Below, piece by piece: positions 1 to 8,342 of a stretch of 64,000 nt of DNA; position 1 is the first letter of the stretch, and each line of letters opens with the position of its first letter. The translations under genes were made by a program, and so were the position numbers. The DNA is from Herbaspirillum huttiense (lineage in GTDB: Bacteria; Pseudomonadota; Gammaproteobacteria; Burkholderiales; Burkholderiaceae_D). Under the pieces are notes generated by a model. That model searched no databases. It was not told the DNA's origin and was given only the letters and a program-made list of their open reading frames with translations. Where the stretch lies: the NCBI RefSeq assembly GCF_004367745.1, contig NZ_CP037993.1:4588001-4652000 (forward strand), in the 5' to 3' direction.

Positions 1-447
1 GATCTTCCCCGCGAATTGCAGAAGATTGCGGACTACTTTGAAGGATTGGCGGAAGAAAACAACGTCTCTATTGAAGTAACCGCCACCAGCACCTTGGCGG
101 CAGACCCCATCTTATTGCGTCGAGCCGTCGGCAACCTCGTTGCCAATGCACTGCGCTATACCCCCAGTGGGGAGCGGATACGCATCACCGTGACACCTGA
201 TGGCGATGCCCTATCAATCTCCGTAGCCAATCCCGGCGCGGGAATCGATCCGGAACAACTCTCTCGCATCTTTGACCGTTTCTATCGAGCCGATCCGTCT
301 CGCGTCGATTCAGCCAATTCGGCTGGACTCGGGCTGGCCATTGTCAAATCGATCATGAGCCTGCATGGCGGCACCGTTTCTGCGACATGTACCTCGGCCG
401 GAATCACTATCTTCACGCTTAGCTTCCCTCTCTCTTCGCCGGCGTGA
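1..447 (+). CDS. sensor histidine kinase, C-terminal part (cut by window edge)
   Basis: The frame is open from the first base, so the start and the sensor half lie outside the window; 148 residues are visible. They form a HATPase_c kinase core: an N-box around RRAVGNLVANALRYTP, a G1-type segment and FDRFYRAD, then a G2-type segment around SAGLGLAIVKS. The FxRFYRAD and SAGLGL forms are typical of the CusS/IrlS heavy-metal sensor kinases, so a metal-responsive two-component kinase is likely. It is not the same gene as the copS-like kinase at 6121-7500 and lies outside the transposon. About 90 bp follow before the transposon end. Partner regulator not visible. Confidence 0.85.
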   Translation, partial: DLPRELQKIADYFEGLAEENNVSIEVTATSTLAADPILLRRAVGNLVANALRYTPSGERIRITVTPDGDALSISVANPGAGIDPEQLSRIFDRFYRADPSRVDSANSAGLGLAIVKSIMSLHGGTVSATCTSAGITIFTLSFPLSSPA

Positions 448-532
448 TACGCCGGCACCTTCTCGTCCAACCTTGCTCCCGCCTGACACGACCATTCTTG
501 CCAATTGACATGGCAAATCCGCTTTTTTCCAT

Positions 533-537
533 CACAA
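533..537. repeat. target-site duplication CACAA, left copy
   Basis: The 5 bp immediately outside the left transposon end read CACAA and are repeated exactly at 20631-20635 outside the right end. A 5-bp duplication is what Tn3-family transposition produces. Confidence 0.9.
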
Positions 538-582
538 GGGGTCTCTTTGATTCCTGTGCAATTTGCGACGGTAGGCTGACCC
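538..582 (+). repeat. transposon left terminal inverted repeat
   Basis: Begins GGGGTCTCTTTGAT and contains GTGCAAT and GCGACG blocks shared with the right end in inverse orientation. The usual Tn3-family IR is about 38-48 bp; Tn4651-type ends are about 46 bp. The 45-bp length here is set by where similarity fades and is approximate. Confidence 0.9.
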
Positions 583-623
583 TGTAGCGGCGCGGCTTTT
601 CGGCCGACGATCATCAAGTTTCC

Positions 624-641
624 TTTTAAAATCAGTCACTT
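624..641 (+). repeat. subterminal repeat, left copy
   Basis: The 17-bp core TTTAAAATCAGTCACTT lies 87-103 bp inside the left end and recurs inverted at the same distance from the right end (20527-20543). Conservation at an equal offset in otherwise diverged DNA points to a protein-binding site, perhaps for transposase or a host factor; the binding protein is unknown. Confidence 0.75.
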
Positions 642-730
642 GCTGACTGGCCGCCTTCTCCCCTCATGCCCAGCCCACTCCTATGCGCAACCGGCCCCAG
701 GCCATCATTTGACCTACGCCTCGGTCTGTT

Positions 731-800
731 TTAAAAGGATAATATTGGTTATCCCTTATTTAGAAATTTAAAACTTACGTTTATAGCTTTTATAACGTTA
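731..800. other. candidate recombinase core / resolution site, AT-rich
   Basis: An AT-rich stretch upstream of the coiled-coil gene holds the dyad GGATAA-tattgg-TTATCC (738-755), two arms around a 6-bp centre, as expected for a tyrosine-recombinase core site. A second imperfect dyad of the form ACGTTTATA/TTATAACGT spans about 777-797. Tn4651-type elements carry such a site next to tnpS/tnpT. It probably also holds the promoter of the 845-3273 operon. The assignment is inferred from position and symmetry only. Confidence 0.45.
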
Positions 801-844
801 GAAATGTATGTAATACTATTGAAATATCCTCGTTTGGAGCCCCT

Positions 845-1795
845 ATGCCGCGCGCCTCCATTGCCTCTCCCGCTCAGATCCGCTCTACCATCCTGGCGAT
901 GCTCGCAGAAGCCCACGACGCTAGTCCCGCAACCCGTGAGCGCTTCCGACGAGTTGTGTCCGTCCGCAAGCTCAAGGATCGCCTCGGCGGCGGTGACCCA
1001 GCGACGTTGGGGCGTGCGATAAATGCAGTCGAATCCGAAATCGTCACAGCGGGCCTGGCGGATATCGCCATGCCCGACATTCCGAACGAGATCGCCGAGC
1101 TCATGCGGCAGCTCTGGCATGCGGCGGTGGCCACGCAATTGGATGAGGTGGTGAAGCTCAAAGCTGAAGCGCAGCAATCCGTCGCGACAGCCAACTCAGC
1201 TGCGGCCGAGGCCAATATGCGGGTGGATATGCTCCGAGAGGAATTAGAGGCGGCGCGCACCCTGCTGGCAGCCCGCGACACCGAGCTGGCGCAAGCACGG
1301 GCCGATCTGTCCGTCGCCCGTGTTCAGATGTCCTCCCTGGAAGAACAATCAAAGCAGGCACAAGCGATGTCGCAAGCGCTACGCGACCAAGTCGCTGCCC
1401 TTGAGCGGTCGCAGCAGGAAAGTCTCTCTGCAGCTCAGCACCGGTACGAGGGATTATCCAAGCAACTGCTGCAGGAGACCGCGCAACAGCGGCAAGCACT
1501 ACAGCAGGAACAGAGTCGTTTGGCCTCTCAACTTAAATTCGCAGAGCGTCGCATGGCATCGCTGGAAGAATCGCTCGCGCACGCAGAGGCTGACGCCGGG
1601 GCCGAACGAGACAAGCGACAGACCGCCATCGGCGAAGTCAACGCGTTAAGAGCGGTCAATGCCAGCCAGCGGGCTCAGCTTGACGAGTTGATGCGCGCCA
1701 CGCTGTCGAAGACCCCAGCGTCAAACCGTCGATCTGTCGCGCCCAGCGAAAAGCCGGGGAGCAAGCGTGCGGCACCACGTCGCAAAGGAGAGTAA
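845..1795 (+). CDS. KfrA-like coiled-coil DNA-binding protein (TnpT-like resolution partner)
   Basis: The 316-residue protein has an N-terminal helical segment (about residues 8-110) resembling the KfrA DNA-binding N-terminal domain. It is followed by a long Ala/Gln/Glu-rich coiled coil (about 115-290) and a basic Lys/Arg-rich tail. It is spaced 2 bp from the downstream tyrosine recombinase, so the two are cotranscribed and probably act together. TnpT of Tn4651 is also a coiled-coil protein of similar size that helps TnpS resolve cointegrates. GGAG lies 5 bp before the ATG. Unlike Tn4651, where tnpS and tnpT diverge, the pair here reads in one direction. An alternative role is segregation or regulation, as for plasmid KfrA. 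Confidence 0.7.
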   Translation: MPRASIASPAQIRSTILAMLAEAHDASPATRERFRRVVSVRKLKDRLGGGDPATLGRAINAVESEIVTAGLADIAMPDIPNEIAELMRQLWHAAVATQLDEVVKLKAEAQQSVATANSAAAEANMRVDMLREELEAARTLLAARDTELAQARADLSVARVQMSSLEEQSKQAQAMSQALRDQVAALERSQQESLSAAQHRYEGLSKQLLQETAQQRQALQQEQSRLASQLKFAERRMASLEESLAHAEADAGAERDKRQTAIGEVNALRAVNASQRAQLDELMRATLSKTPASNRRSVAPSEKPGSKRAAPRRKGE

Positions 1796-1797
1796 GC

Positions 1798-3273
1798 ATG
1801 GCCCGATGGTTCGATCATGGCGTGATGCCGCCCGTCCTCGTGCCAGAGACGGTAGAAGCCGCGCTGACCTACCTTACGCATGCATTGGGTCATCCTTGCT
1901 ATGAGCGATGGACCCTACGCAAGGTAAAACAAGCCTTTCCCTCATTGCGTGAAGCTAAAACAGCCAAGCCGGTACTGTTTAATCTGCTTCTTGATCATTC
2001 CGAAGCGGTCGAATGGTGGGAAAGCGGTCGACTTCGTACTGCTGAAGTAAGCAGCGCACCGGCGCCGGCAGATGTGATGGAGCGCCTCCTGCGTAACCAT
2101 CGGCAGCGGTTCCGCCTGCAAGAACAGGCTACACAGCTGACGCCAGACCGCGAGGAGGAGCACAACTGGCTCGCTATAATTGATCCCCACCGTGTAGCCT
2201 CGCTGTCGGCGTGGTTGTCACGCGGTGGGCGCTTCGTCAATGGCGAGTCCACCACGAATACCTTGGCTGTCCAGAACGATACCCTGGCGACTTCGCTGTT
2301 CTTGCGAGATCGGGCAAGCCGATCACGCCACACTCTGCGCGCCTACGGGGCCGACCTACGGCGACTTATTGGCTGGTGCCGCGACCAGGATATTGGCCCG
2401 CTTTCTGACCTTACCAGGAACGATTTGCTCCGCTATAGAGATTACCTGCGTAGACCGCGCATAAGCGTTGATACTGATGGCCAGCGGCGCGTTATTGCCG
2501 TCGGCGACCGCTCCCAGGCTCGCGCACTTGCTGTTGTGGCGAGCCTCTTTCAATACTGGTTTGATACCCGTTATCTGATCGCGAACCCGGCCTCGGGCTT
2601 GGTTGTCGGCCTCCAGGCAAGAAATGAATTTGCACCCAAACGATTTTTACCTACCGCAGCACTTTGCGCATGCGACGCGTGGATGAAGAAATGCGTCGAG
2701 GCACCAGATATTGCCATGTTGCGCCGCCGGGCCATCTGGGTACTGTATCGATACGGCGGGATTCGGCTCGCAGAGCTCGCGTGGGAAATCGATACCAATC
2801 TGCCCCGCATAGCAGTTGACATGGACGGCCAGTGGACCTTGTATGTGGACGGTAAAGGCAACAAACCTAGGGCTGTACCCCTACCCAACGTTATCATCGA
2901 ACCCGTTTCCTCCTATCGATCTGCACGCGGCCTGCCGCCAGCTCCGGCCCCGCACGAAGTGCTGCCCCTGATTCACGGGCTCAAGGGGGGAACGCTACGC
3001 GAAGCGGGACTGTACAGGGAGGTCAAGGCCATCTTTACATCGGTCGCTGCCACACTGGAGACCGACGATCCAATGCAAGCTTCACTGCTGAGCGCCGCCT
3101 CGCCCCATTGGTTACGCCACGCCTATGCCAAAGCCTTGGTAGTCGATCATCAGGTACCACTGCCCGTTGCGCAGGCATTGTTGGGTCACGCATCCGTGCA
3201 GACCACCGCTGCTTATTCCAAGACAGATCTGACTCAGCTGCGAACTTTCGTAAACTCCAGCTTTAATACGTGA
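1798..3273 (+). CDS. tyrosine recombinase of the transposon (TnpS/TnpI-like cointegrate resolvase)
   Basis: The 491-residue protein has a complete set of tyrosine-recombinase active-site residues: Arg323 (GIRLAELA), Lys353 or Lys355 (GKGNK), His437-x-x-Arg440 (SPHWLRHA), His464 (LLGHAS) and nucleophile Tyr473 (AAYSKT). A core-binding domain precedes it (about 155-265). The first ~150 residues are an extra N-terminal region not found in the shorter (~320 aa) TnpS of Tn4651. GGAG lies just before the ATG, inside the end of the preceding gene. By position at the end of a Tn3-family element and absence of a serine resolvase, it most likely resolves cointegrates at the site near 731-800. Domain identification is firm; the resolvase role is inferred. 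Confidence 0.85.
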   Translation: MARWFDHGVMPPVLVPETVEAALTYLTHALGHPCYERWTLRKVKQAFPSLREAKTAKPVLFNLLLDHSEAVEWWESGRLRTAEVSSAPAPADVMERLLRNHRQRFRLQEQATQLTPDREEEHNWLAIIDPHRVASLSAWLSRGGRFVNGESTTNTLAVQNDTLATSLFLRDRASRSRHTLRAYGADLRRLIGWCRDQDIGPLSDLTRNDLLRYRDYLRRPRISVDTDGQRRVIAVGDRSQARALAVVASLFQYWFDTRYLIANPASGLVVGLQARNEFAPKRFLPTAALCACDAWMKKCVEAPDIAMLRRRAIWVLYRYGGIRLAELAWEIDTNLPRIAVDMDGQWTLYVDGKGNKPRAVPLPNVIIEPVSSYRSARGLPPAPAPHEVLPLIHGLKGGTLREAGLYREVKAIFTSVAATLETDDPMQASLLSAASPHWLRHAYAKALVVDHQVPLPVAQALLGHASVQTTAAYSKTDLTQLRTFVNSSFNT

Positions 3274-3455
3274 TACGCCACTGGCGGCGTACGATCAGCC
3301 CGCAACCTGACAGACCTGATCCACGCAAAATTTTCCGCTCTCAAAATGTAGGTTTCGCAATGATATGGCATTGTCGGTATAGTAAGCGGATCGAGCGCTG
3401 TATTCTCCTCGCTTGAATTTCTTCCTCACTCAAAATTCCTCCTCGACGGTCGAGC

Positions 3456-4172
3456 ATGAAACTGAAGTCTTACAACGTGGCTGAATGTTTTTCGACGTTC
3501 GCGTTGCCACACATTCTTTACGTTGACCAGTTAGCTGATCGAGAAAAAGCTGTGATGATTTGTTGCTTGGGCTGGAACATTGCGCTCTTCGATTCGCTGG
3601 ATCAACAAGAAGAACAGATTGGACGGCTATGGGAGCGGATTCATGCTGACAATCGCAAGGAGCCTCGGCCAGGCTTGGAACAGGGATTCAAACAAGATTT
3701 GCGGGCAGTGGTCAGACAGAAGCGCCTGCTATTTCCGTGGCTACACAGCGCAATCAAGAGTGCCTATCTCGTGCGGGTCGATCAGCATGACGTATTGCAG
3801 GTGACCGCTAACAACAGCGACCACGAATTCAAAGTGGTTACGCACCCAGATCCAATGGGCTTGCCGAAGATCATCGAACAATTGCGCTTAATGCAGGAAA
3901 ATACGCAGAAACAGGTTGGCCTGGCTCGGCGTCTACGCAGTGTCCCTGAGGCGCTGGGGGACATAGCGATCACGCAAATGATCACAGCTTACTGTGTGCA
4001 GCGTGCTGACCTTTTAGGCTATCACCGGCTGCTTTCTTTGTGGCGCGAAACTCAACCCGGCCCTAGCGTAAAACGGGTCATCGCTCACTGGCTGGGCGTT
4101 ATTGCCGAAATTGACAAAACTTCGGAGGCAGTCATCCAGACTCTTGCTGGAGATCCGGACTACGCTAGTTGA
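3456..4172 (+). CDS. hypothetical protein, transposon passenger
   Basis: A 238-residue open frame with no domain I recognise. It is rich in helix-forming residues, has no signal peptide or clear membrane segment, and carries scattered Cys, Trp and His but no obvious metal motif. It follows the recombinase in the same direction after 182 bp and precedes the copper genes, so it could belong to the recombination module or be separate cargo. No strong Shine-Dalgarno lies before the ATG. Codon use looks ordinary for the element, supporting a real gene. Function unknown. Confidence 0.6.
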   Translation: MKLKSYNVAECFSTFALPHILYVDQLADREKAVMICCLGWNIALFDSLDQQEEQIGRLWERIHADNRKEPRPGLEQGFKQDLRAVVRQKRLLFPWLHSAIKSAYLVRVDQHDVLQVTANNSDHEFKVVTHPDPMGLPKIIEQLRLMQENTQKQVGLARRLRSVPEALGDIAITQMITAYCVQRADLLGYHRLLSLWRETQPGPSVKRVIAHWLGVIAEIDKTSEAVIQTLAGDPDYAS

Positions 4173-4450
4173 TCTGGTCTCCTACGACTGGTGCGAGAAC
4201 GGACTCGCTAGTCCATGCGTACAAACGACCACCATCTCGACCAACAAACATTTTCCCCAGCCTTCGGCGCGGCCAGCAGCGTGTTGCGAATCGGAACGAC
4301 CTTCGGCGAAAGCCGACATTTGGGGCCATCCGGCCGAGGTATGCCTCAGCCGGCGCAGTGACTAGCCCAAAATTAGCTTTCTCCAACACACGCAACAACC
4401 GATCTGGATTGCCGGACACGCTGGAATATCAGGTCAATCGATTCTCGTGA
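4173..4450. other. gap without a supported gene
   Basis: Short frames exist on both strands here (up to about 93 codons) but none has a ribosome site, recognisable domain or partner. It may be a decayed remnant between the recombination module and the copper cargo. Confidence 0.4.
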
Positions 4451-4789
4451 TTAACGGCTGTGGTAGAGGGGATTCAATCCCAGATAGACGACGGCATTCG
4501 GCGCTGCAAAATCGGCCGGAGCAATTTTTGCGAGTTCGAATGGTCGCCGACCGAAAGTGTCGAACTTCCATACGAAACTTTTTCCTTGAGCGACGAAACG
4601 AATAGTTTCACCCTGATTCACATTGACGTACTTAGTCGAAGGATCGATTTGAATCTCCCGATCAACCAATGCATTGGACACGGACATTCCGTAAGGATCA
4701 GCGACTTGTGCGGTCGCTGGTGCGCTAAGGCCGACAAGCGATGCAAGTAGAACAATTGAGGCCGTAGCGGCAGCAAAGGTGACCTTCAT
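4451..4789 (-). CDS. CzcE-like periplasmic copper/heavy-metal-binding protein
   Basis: From the ATG at 4789 (GGAG 7 bp upstream; an upstream GTG in frame is less likely) the protein has 112 residues: a signal peptide ending near PATA, then a compact beta-rich domain with KYVNVNQGETIRF and FVWKFDTFG. These segments are typical of CzcE of Cupriavidus metallidurans, a periplasmic copper-binding protein encoded with the czc metal-efflux genes. Family members are proposed to bind or sense metal in the periplasm. A CopR-type dyad sits 69 bp upstream (4858-4875), so copper induction by copRS is likely. No czcCBA efflux genes lie nearby. Confidence 0.75.
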   Translation of the reverse strand: MKVTFAAATASIVLLASLVGLSAPATAQVADPYGMSVSNALVDREIQIDPSTKYVNVNQGETIRFVAQGKSFVWKFDTFGRRPFELAKIAPADFAAPNAVVYLGLNPLYHSR

Positions 4790-4857
4790 GATTGGCTCCA
4801 CAAAAATTAATGAGCCTTCATTCTATGCACCCGAAGATTACCAGCCCGCGTCCGGGC

Positions 4858-4875
4858 CATTACGTTTATGTAATC
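4858..4875. promoter_or_regulatory. candidate CopR operator 1 (CATTACG-TTTA-TGTAATC)
   Basis: A 7-4-7 dyad matching the copies at 5545-5562 and 8252-8269, located 69 bp upstream of the czcE-like start on the minus strand. It resembles, from memory, the CusR/HprR box of E. coli (CATTAC arms around 4 bp). Confidence 0.65.
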
Positions 4876-4891
4876 ACCGCGTCTGATCTAG

Positions 4892-5431
4892 TTAGTCTTC
4901 GCCGTTCGGTGGTGCCACCAGGCGCAAGCGTTCCAACATCTTCTTGGCGACACCTTCATCTTGGATCTTCAGCGTAGGAACAGCGCTAAAGAAAGACTCT
5001 ACTATCTGATACTCAAGGAAGGTAGCACCCGTTGGATCTATCGTTTCCTCAACGTCCTTGCTAGAGGGCACGGTGACTTTCAGAGTATGGATGCCAGGTG
5101 CCACCCTCAGCCTAGCAAAGGTCTGCGGGGCGAGTGCTGTGACGAGCTTGTCATCCAGGTACACCTTGGCCTGATGGGAGCGCTCTTGACTGTAAGGACG
5201 GCTAACGTAGAGGTAATAAGACCCAGACGGAGCTGGCTTAAATTTTTTGACGGCCATCTCGCTTTGTAGATCACTCATCGGCACCTCGGCACAACGACTG
5301 CTCTGCTGCATAATCGTGCAAGGCAGCGTGCTCTCTTTGTCCTCGTGGGTGGTAGCGCATGCGGCGACCAGTATCGCCACCCCGGTAACGGCGCATATGT
5401 TCCTGAACGCCTTATTCCTATAGATAGTCAT
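4892..5431 (-). CDS. DUF2846-type lipoprotein
   Basis: The 179-residue protein has an N-terminal signal peptide ending in a lipobox (LVAAC, Cys25), so it is probably an envelope lipoprotein. The rest contains SGSYYLYVSRPYS, a YLDDKLV strand and PGIHTLKV, the pattern of the DUF2846 family. Family function is not established. It reads away from the small secreted-protein gene at 5691, and the shared 260-bp interval has a CopR-type dyad (5545-5562), which suggests both genes respond to copper. Its end is 17 bp from the upstream dyad of the czcE-like gene. Confidence 0.7.
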   Translation of the reverse strand: MTIYRNKAFRNICAVTGVAILVAACATTHEDKESTLPCTIMQQSSRCAEVPMSDLQSEMAVKKFKPAPSGSYYLYVSRPYSQERSHQAKVYLDDKLVTALAPQTFARLRVAPGIHTLKVTVPSSKDVEETIDPTGATFLEYQIVESFFSAVPTLKIQDEGVAKKMLERLRLVAPPNGED

Positions 5432-5544
5432 TATGCTTTCCTTTAAGTGTTATCTGCGCAACGACGCTGTTCATGCCGTCACAAAACGGGGCAATGTTCT
5501 ATCAATATAGCGCCGCGCTGACGGCTAATGAAACTGAAATTCAC

Positions 5545-5562
5545 CATTACGGGAATGTAATT
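5545..5562. promoter_or_regulatory. candidate CopR operator 2 (CATTACG-GGAA-TGTAATT)
   Basis: Same 7-4-7 dyad as at 8252-8269, between divergent small genes starting at 5431 (minus) and 5691 (plus). A single site here could control both. Confidence 0.7.
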
Positions 5563-5690
5563 GGCGTGCAATGTCTCTGTGCGGAGAGCCTCTTTAAAAT
5601 CCTCTTCAACGATCAAACATCAGTCCTACCTGAGGTTGGTCGACCAGCCCCTTCGAGCGGGCTTTCTGAAATGATTTTAGGAGAAACGAT

Positions 5691-6020
5691 ATGATTACCA
5701 CCTCTCGCGCATTTGCTTTTTCTTTGCTGGTACTTGCAGCCGGTGCGGCCTCTGCCCAGACCTACGCATCCGACATCAACCAGCGTGACGCGGCCAACGT
5801 TACGGCGCGCAACAACTACCCGGTCGTGCCGTTCACCAGCACCAAGACGCGCGCCGAAGTGATCGCTGAATTGAAGCAGGCTCAAAACGCAGGGCTGATC
5901 ACCAACGGCAACGATTATCCGATCGTTCGCCAAGCACCTTCGCAGAAATCGCGCGCGGACGTGAAGCGTGAATCGACAGAGGCCCGCAGCTCCACGACTT
6001 CTCTTTATCAAGGCGCGTAA
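5691..6020 (+). CDS. DUF4148-type small secreted protein
   Basis: 109 residues with a clear signal peptide (cleavage near ASAQ) followed by a repeated TRAEVIAELKQAQNAGL / SRADVKRE pattern with NGNDYP, characteristic of DUF4148 proteins, which are abundant in Burkholderiales and of unknown function. AGGAG lies 7 bp before the ATG. It has no Met/Cys/His-rich metal motif, but it shares the upstream CopR-type dyad. A strong terminator follows at 6063-6098. Confidence 0.75.
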   Translation: MITTSRAFAFSLLVLAAGAASAQTYASDINQRDAANVTARNNYPVVPFTSTKTRAEVIAELKQAQNAGLITNGNDYPIVRQAPSQKSRADVKRESTEARSSTTSLYQGA

Positions 6021-6062
6021 TCAGCCCTTTTTATGCTCGCTTAGGGCTTCTCTCCCTAATTT

Positions 6063-6098
6063 GCCACTGTCGCGCTTGTCGTTTCAGTGGCTTTTTTT
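6063..6098 (+). terminator. rho-independent terminator
   Basis: Stem GCCACTG/CAGTGGC (6063-6069 and 6085-6091) with a 15-nt loop and seven T residues. It ends the 5691 transcript and separates it from convergent copS. Confidence 0.8.
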
Positions 6099-6120
6099 AC
6101 GTCCTGCGCAATCCGCTTCC

Positions 6121-7500
6121 TTAGGCCACTGTACGAGGAAAGATCAGACTGAAACTCGTCTTTCCCTGTTCTGATTTCACGGTTACATCGCCCTGATGGG
6201 CATGCATGATGGCCTTGGTAATGGATAGTCCCAGGCCAGCCGAATCCGTGTCGGCCTTCGTACGCGATTTGTCTGCGCGGTAAAAACGCTCAAATAAATG
6301 CGGTAGATGCTCCGCTGGGATCTCGGGGCCGTCGTTTTCGACATGTACGATGACGTTGGTCGCAGACTTGCTAATCGACACAGCGATGCTTCCGGACGAA
6401 GGCGTGTAGCGCATCGCATTGGAGATCAAGTTGCTCAAAGCGCGGCGTACCATGAGACGATCCCCCTTGATGAACGCCTCTCCGGAAAGCTGTAATCGCA
6501 CTTCTTTCTCTTCGGCGAGTGCATCGTAGAAGTCGAAAAGCTCCGCCGTTTCTTCGTGCAGGCTCAATGCCTCATGACTAGGCAGACTGATACCGTTCTC
6601 GGTCTGTGCCAAGAACAGCATGTCGGAAATGGTTCTAGCGAGTCGTTGCAATTCCTCTGCATTGGAGGAAAGTGTGTCCCGATAGGCCTCGTTCGTTCGC
6701 TGCTGGGTCAGCACCACGTCCGTTTGCGTGAGCAAGTTGGTGATGGGCGTGCGCAACTCGTGGGCAATATCAGTAGAAAACTCGGTGATGCGATTAAAGT
6801 CGCGTTGAAGACGCTCCAGCATCGCGTTTAGCTTGGCCGCAAGGTCCGCGATTTCGATGGGCAAGGTCTCGACGGGCATGCGTTCGCCGAAGTTATGCGA
6901 AGAGACCGCCTGCACCTTATCCGACATCGCTCGCAACGGCGCCAACCCGCGCCGCGCCGCCCACCAGCTTAGCAAGACTACAATCAGCGCAGATCCAGTC
7001 ACGTATAGCACCAAGGTCGTCTGAAAATTACGCATGAAGTGCTCATGGATTTCCGTATCGACGGCCACGACGATTTGCAGATCCTCGCCGCTTTTCTCGT
7101 CTTTCAAGTGAGCCTTGATTGCCTGGAACTCTTGGTGACCACCATGTGCAATGGCAAAGAAACGGCCAGCCCTGACAGTGTGGGCGGCGGCTAAAATCTG
7201 TGTAGTAGCTTCTCCCAGCGTCGAGTAACGCGTCACTCCGTCTGGCGAGCCGATGTAGACATAAAAATCCGGATGATTATGAAGAGCCTCTCCGAAAGTG
7301 GAATTCACTTCTTGCGCACCTCGCTCCTGTACTACTTTTCGGATAAGCTGCAATTCTTTTTCAAGGAGTTGCTCATCCTGTTCCGTGAAATGTTTAGCGA
7401 CTGTGGACGTAATGAGTAGGCCCAGTCCTACGAGCACGGCAGTCGAAGCCACGGCGAAGAGCCCTGCGAGCCGGAGGGTGAGGGAGCGTTGCCGTATCAT
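6121..7500 (-). CDS. copS: CopS/CusS-type copper sensor histidine kinase
   Basis: The 459-residue protein has transmembrane segments at about 10-34 and 161-182 enclosing a periplasmic sensor loop. A HAMP linker follows (about 183-235), then the phosphorylated His247 in [12 protein letters not shown] and a HATPase domain (about 345-455) with FERFYRAD and SAGLGLSI. This is the layout of the CusS/CopS family, which senses periplasmic copper (or silver) and phosphorylates its response regulator. Its ATG overlaps the copR stop by 4 bp, so the two are translationally coupled. It faces a separate metal sensor kinase fragment at 1-447. Confidence 0.9.
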   Translation of the reverse strand: MIRQRSLTLRLAGLFAVASTAVLVGLGLLITSTVAKHFTEQDEQLLEKELQLIRKVVQERGAQEVNSTFGEALHNHPDFYVYIGSPDGVTRYSTLGEATTQILAAAHTVRAGRFFAIAHGGHQEFQAIKAHLKDEKSGEDLQIVVAVDTEIHEHFMRNFQTTLVLYVTGSALIVVLLSWWAARRGLAPLRAMSDKVQAVSSHNFGERMPVETLPIEIADLAAKLNAMLERLQRDFNRITEFSTDIAHELRTPITNLLTQTDVVLTQQRTNEAYRDTLSSNAEELQRLARTISDMLFLAQTENGISLPSHEALSLHEETAELFDFYDALAEEKEVRLQLSGEAFIKGDRLMVRRALSNLISNAMRYTPSSGSIAVSISKSATNVIVHVENDGPEIPAEHLPHLFERFYRADKSRTKADTDSAGLGLSITKAIMHAHQGDVTVKSEQGKTSFSLIFPRTVA

Positions 7501-8192
7501 GCTGAGCTTTCTGCGAGCTCCGGTGCATCCAAAATGTAGCCGACTCCTCGAACAGTCAAGATCAGCTTGAGATCAAAACCATCGTCGACCTTCGCCCTTA
7601 GCCGGCGAATCGCCACATCGATCACATTGGTGTCGCTGCTGAAATTGATGTCCCAGATCTGCGATGCAATCAAAGAGCGCGGCAATACCTCACCACGGCG
7701 TCGCGCCAAGAACTCCAGTAAGGCAAATTCCTTGCTTGTAAGCACCAGCTTCCGGCCGCCTCTACTGGCAGTGCGTCGCGGGAGGTCGAGCACGAGATCA
7801 GCCACCGTCAACCGATCTTGTAGCAATACGCTGCTACCCCGACGCAACAAGGTACGCACCCTCGCCAGTAGCTCGGAAAAAGCGAATGGCTTGACGAGGT
7901 AGTCGTCGGCGCCCATCTCCAGCCCCTTGACGCGGTCGGAGACGCTATCTCGGGCCGTCAGAAACAAAACGGGGACCGTCTTTTGGGCGTCACGAAGCGA
8001 CTGGACGATGCGCCAGCCGTCCACGTCGGGCAGCATGACGTCCAGAATGACCAAGTCATATGGCTCGGTCATGGCCAAGTGATAGCCGTCCAAGCCATTT
8101 TTTGCCAAATCAACAACGAACCCTGCCTCGGTCAGTCCGCGCTGGACGTACTCACCGGTTTTGGGCTCATCCTCAACCACAAGAAGTTTCAT
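7497..8192 (-). CDS. copR: CopR/CusR-type response regulator
   Basis: Starting at the Met of MKLLVVEDE (8192; an in-frame GTG-type start 24 bp upstream is less likely) the protein has 231 residues. The receiver domain has acidic pair Glu7-Asp8 and phospho-acceptor Asp51 in LVILDVMLP. An OmpR/PhoB winged-helix domain follows (about 130-225), ending in VRGVGYIL. It is expected to bind the dyad at 8252-8269 and the two copies at 4858 and 5545 and to activate the copper genes. It sits divergent from copA and upstream of copS, the usual pcoRS/copRS relation reversed in strand. Confidence 0.92.
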   Translation of the reverse strand: MKLLVVEDEPKTGEYVQRGLTEAGFVVDLAKNGLDGYHLAMTEPYDLVILDVMLPDVDGWRIVQSLRDAQKTVPVLFLTARDSVSDRVKGLEMGADDYLVKPFAFSELLARVRTLLRRGSSVLLQDRLTVADLVLDLPRRTASRGGRKLVLTSKEFALLEFLARRRGEVLPRSLIASQIWDINFSSDTNVIDVAIRRLRAKVDDGFDLKLILTVRGVGYILDAPELAESSA

Positions 8193-8251
8193 AGTATTAA
8201 CATGTAGAACAACCACTACATGGTACGTCCAGTTCGGCGAAGTGATGCGAT

Positions 8252-8269
8252 CATTACAGGAATGTAATG
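8252..8269. promoter_or_regulatory. candidate CopR operator 3 (CATTACA-GGAA-TGTAATG)
   Basis: A perfect 7-bp dyad with a 4-bp centre in the 150-bp interval between copR (minus) and copA (plus). It is the best copy of the three and well placed to control both directions. Confidence 0.8.
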
Positions 8270-8342
8270 CGCGAGTAATCCAACTGATCGCCAGCGCTAC
8301 TTATCATCAGCGCCATATCCCCATTTCGGAGAGTTTTATCCT

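Noticed and set aside
4165-4450. Small genes of 84-93 codons on either strand
   Set aside because: No ribosome site, signal, domain or conserved-looking composition; overlapping frames on both strands.
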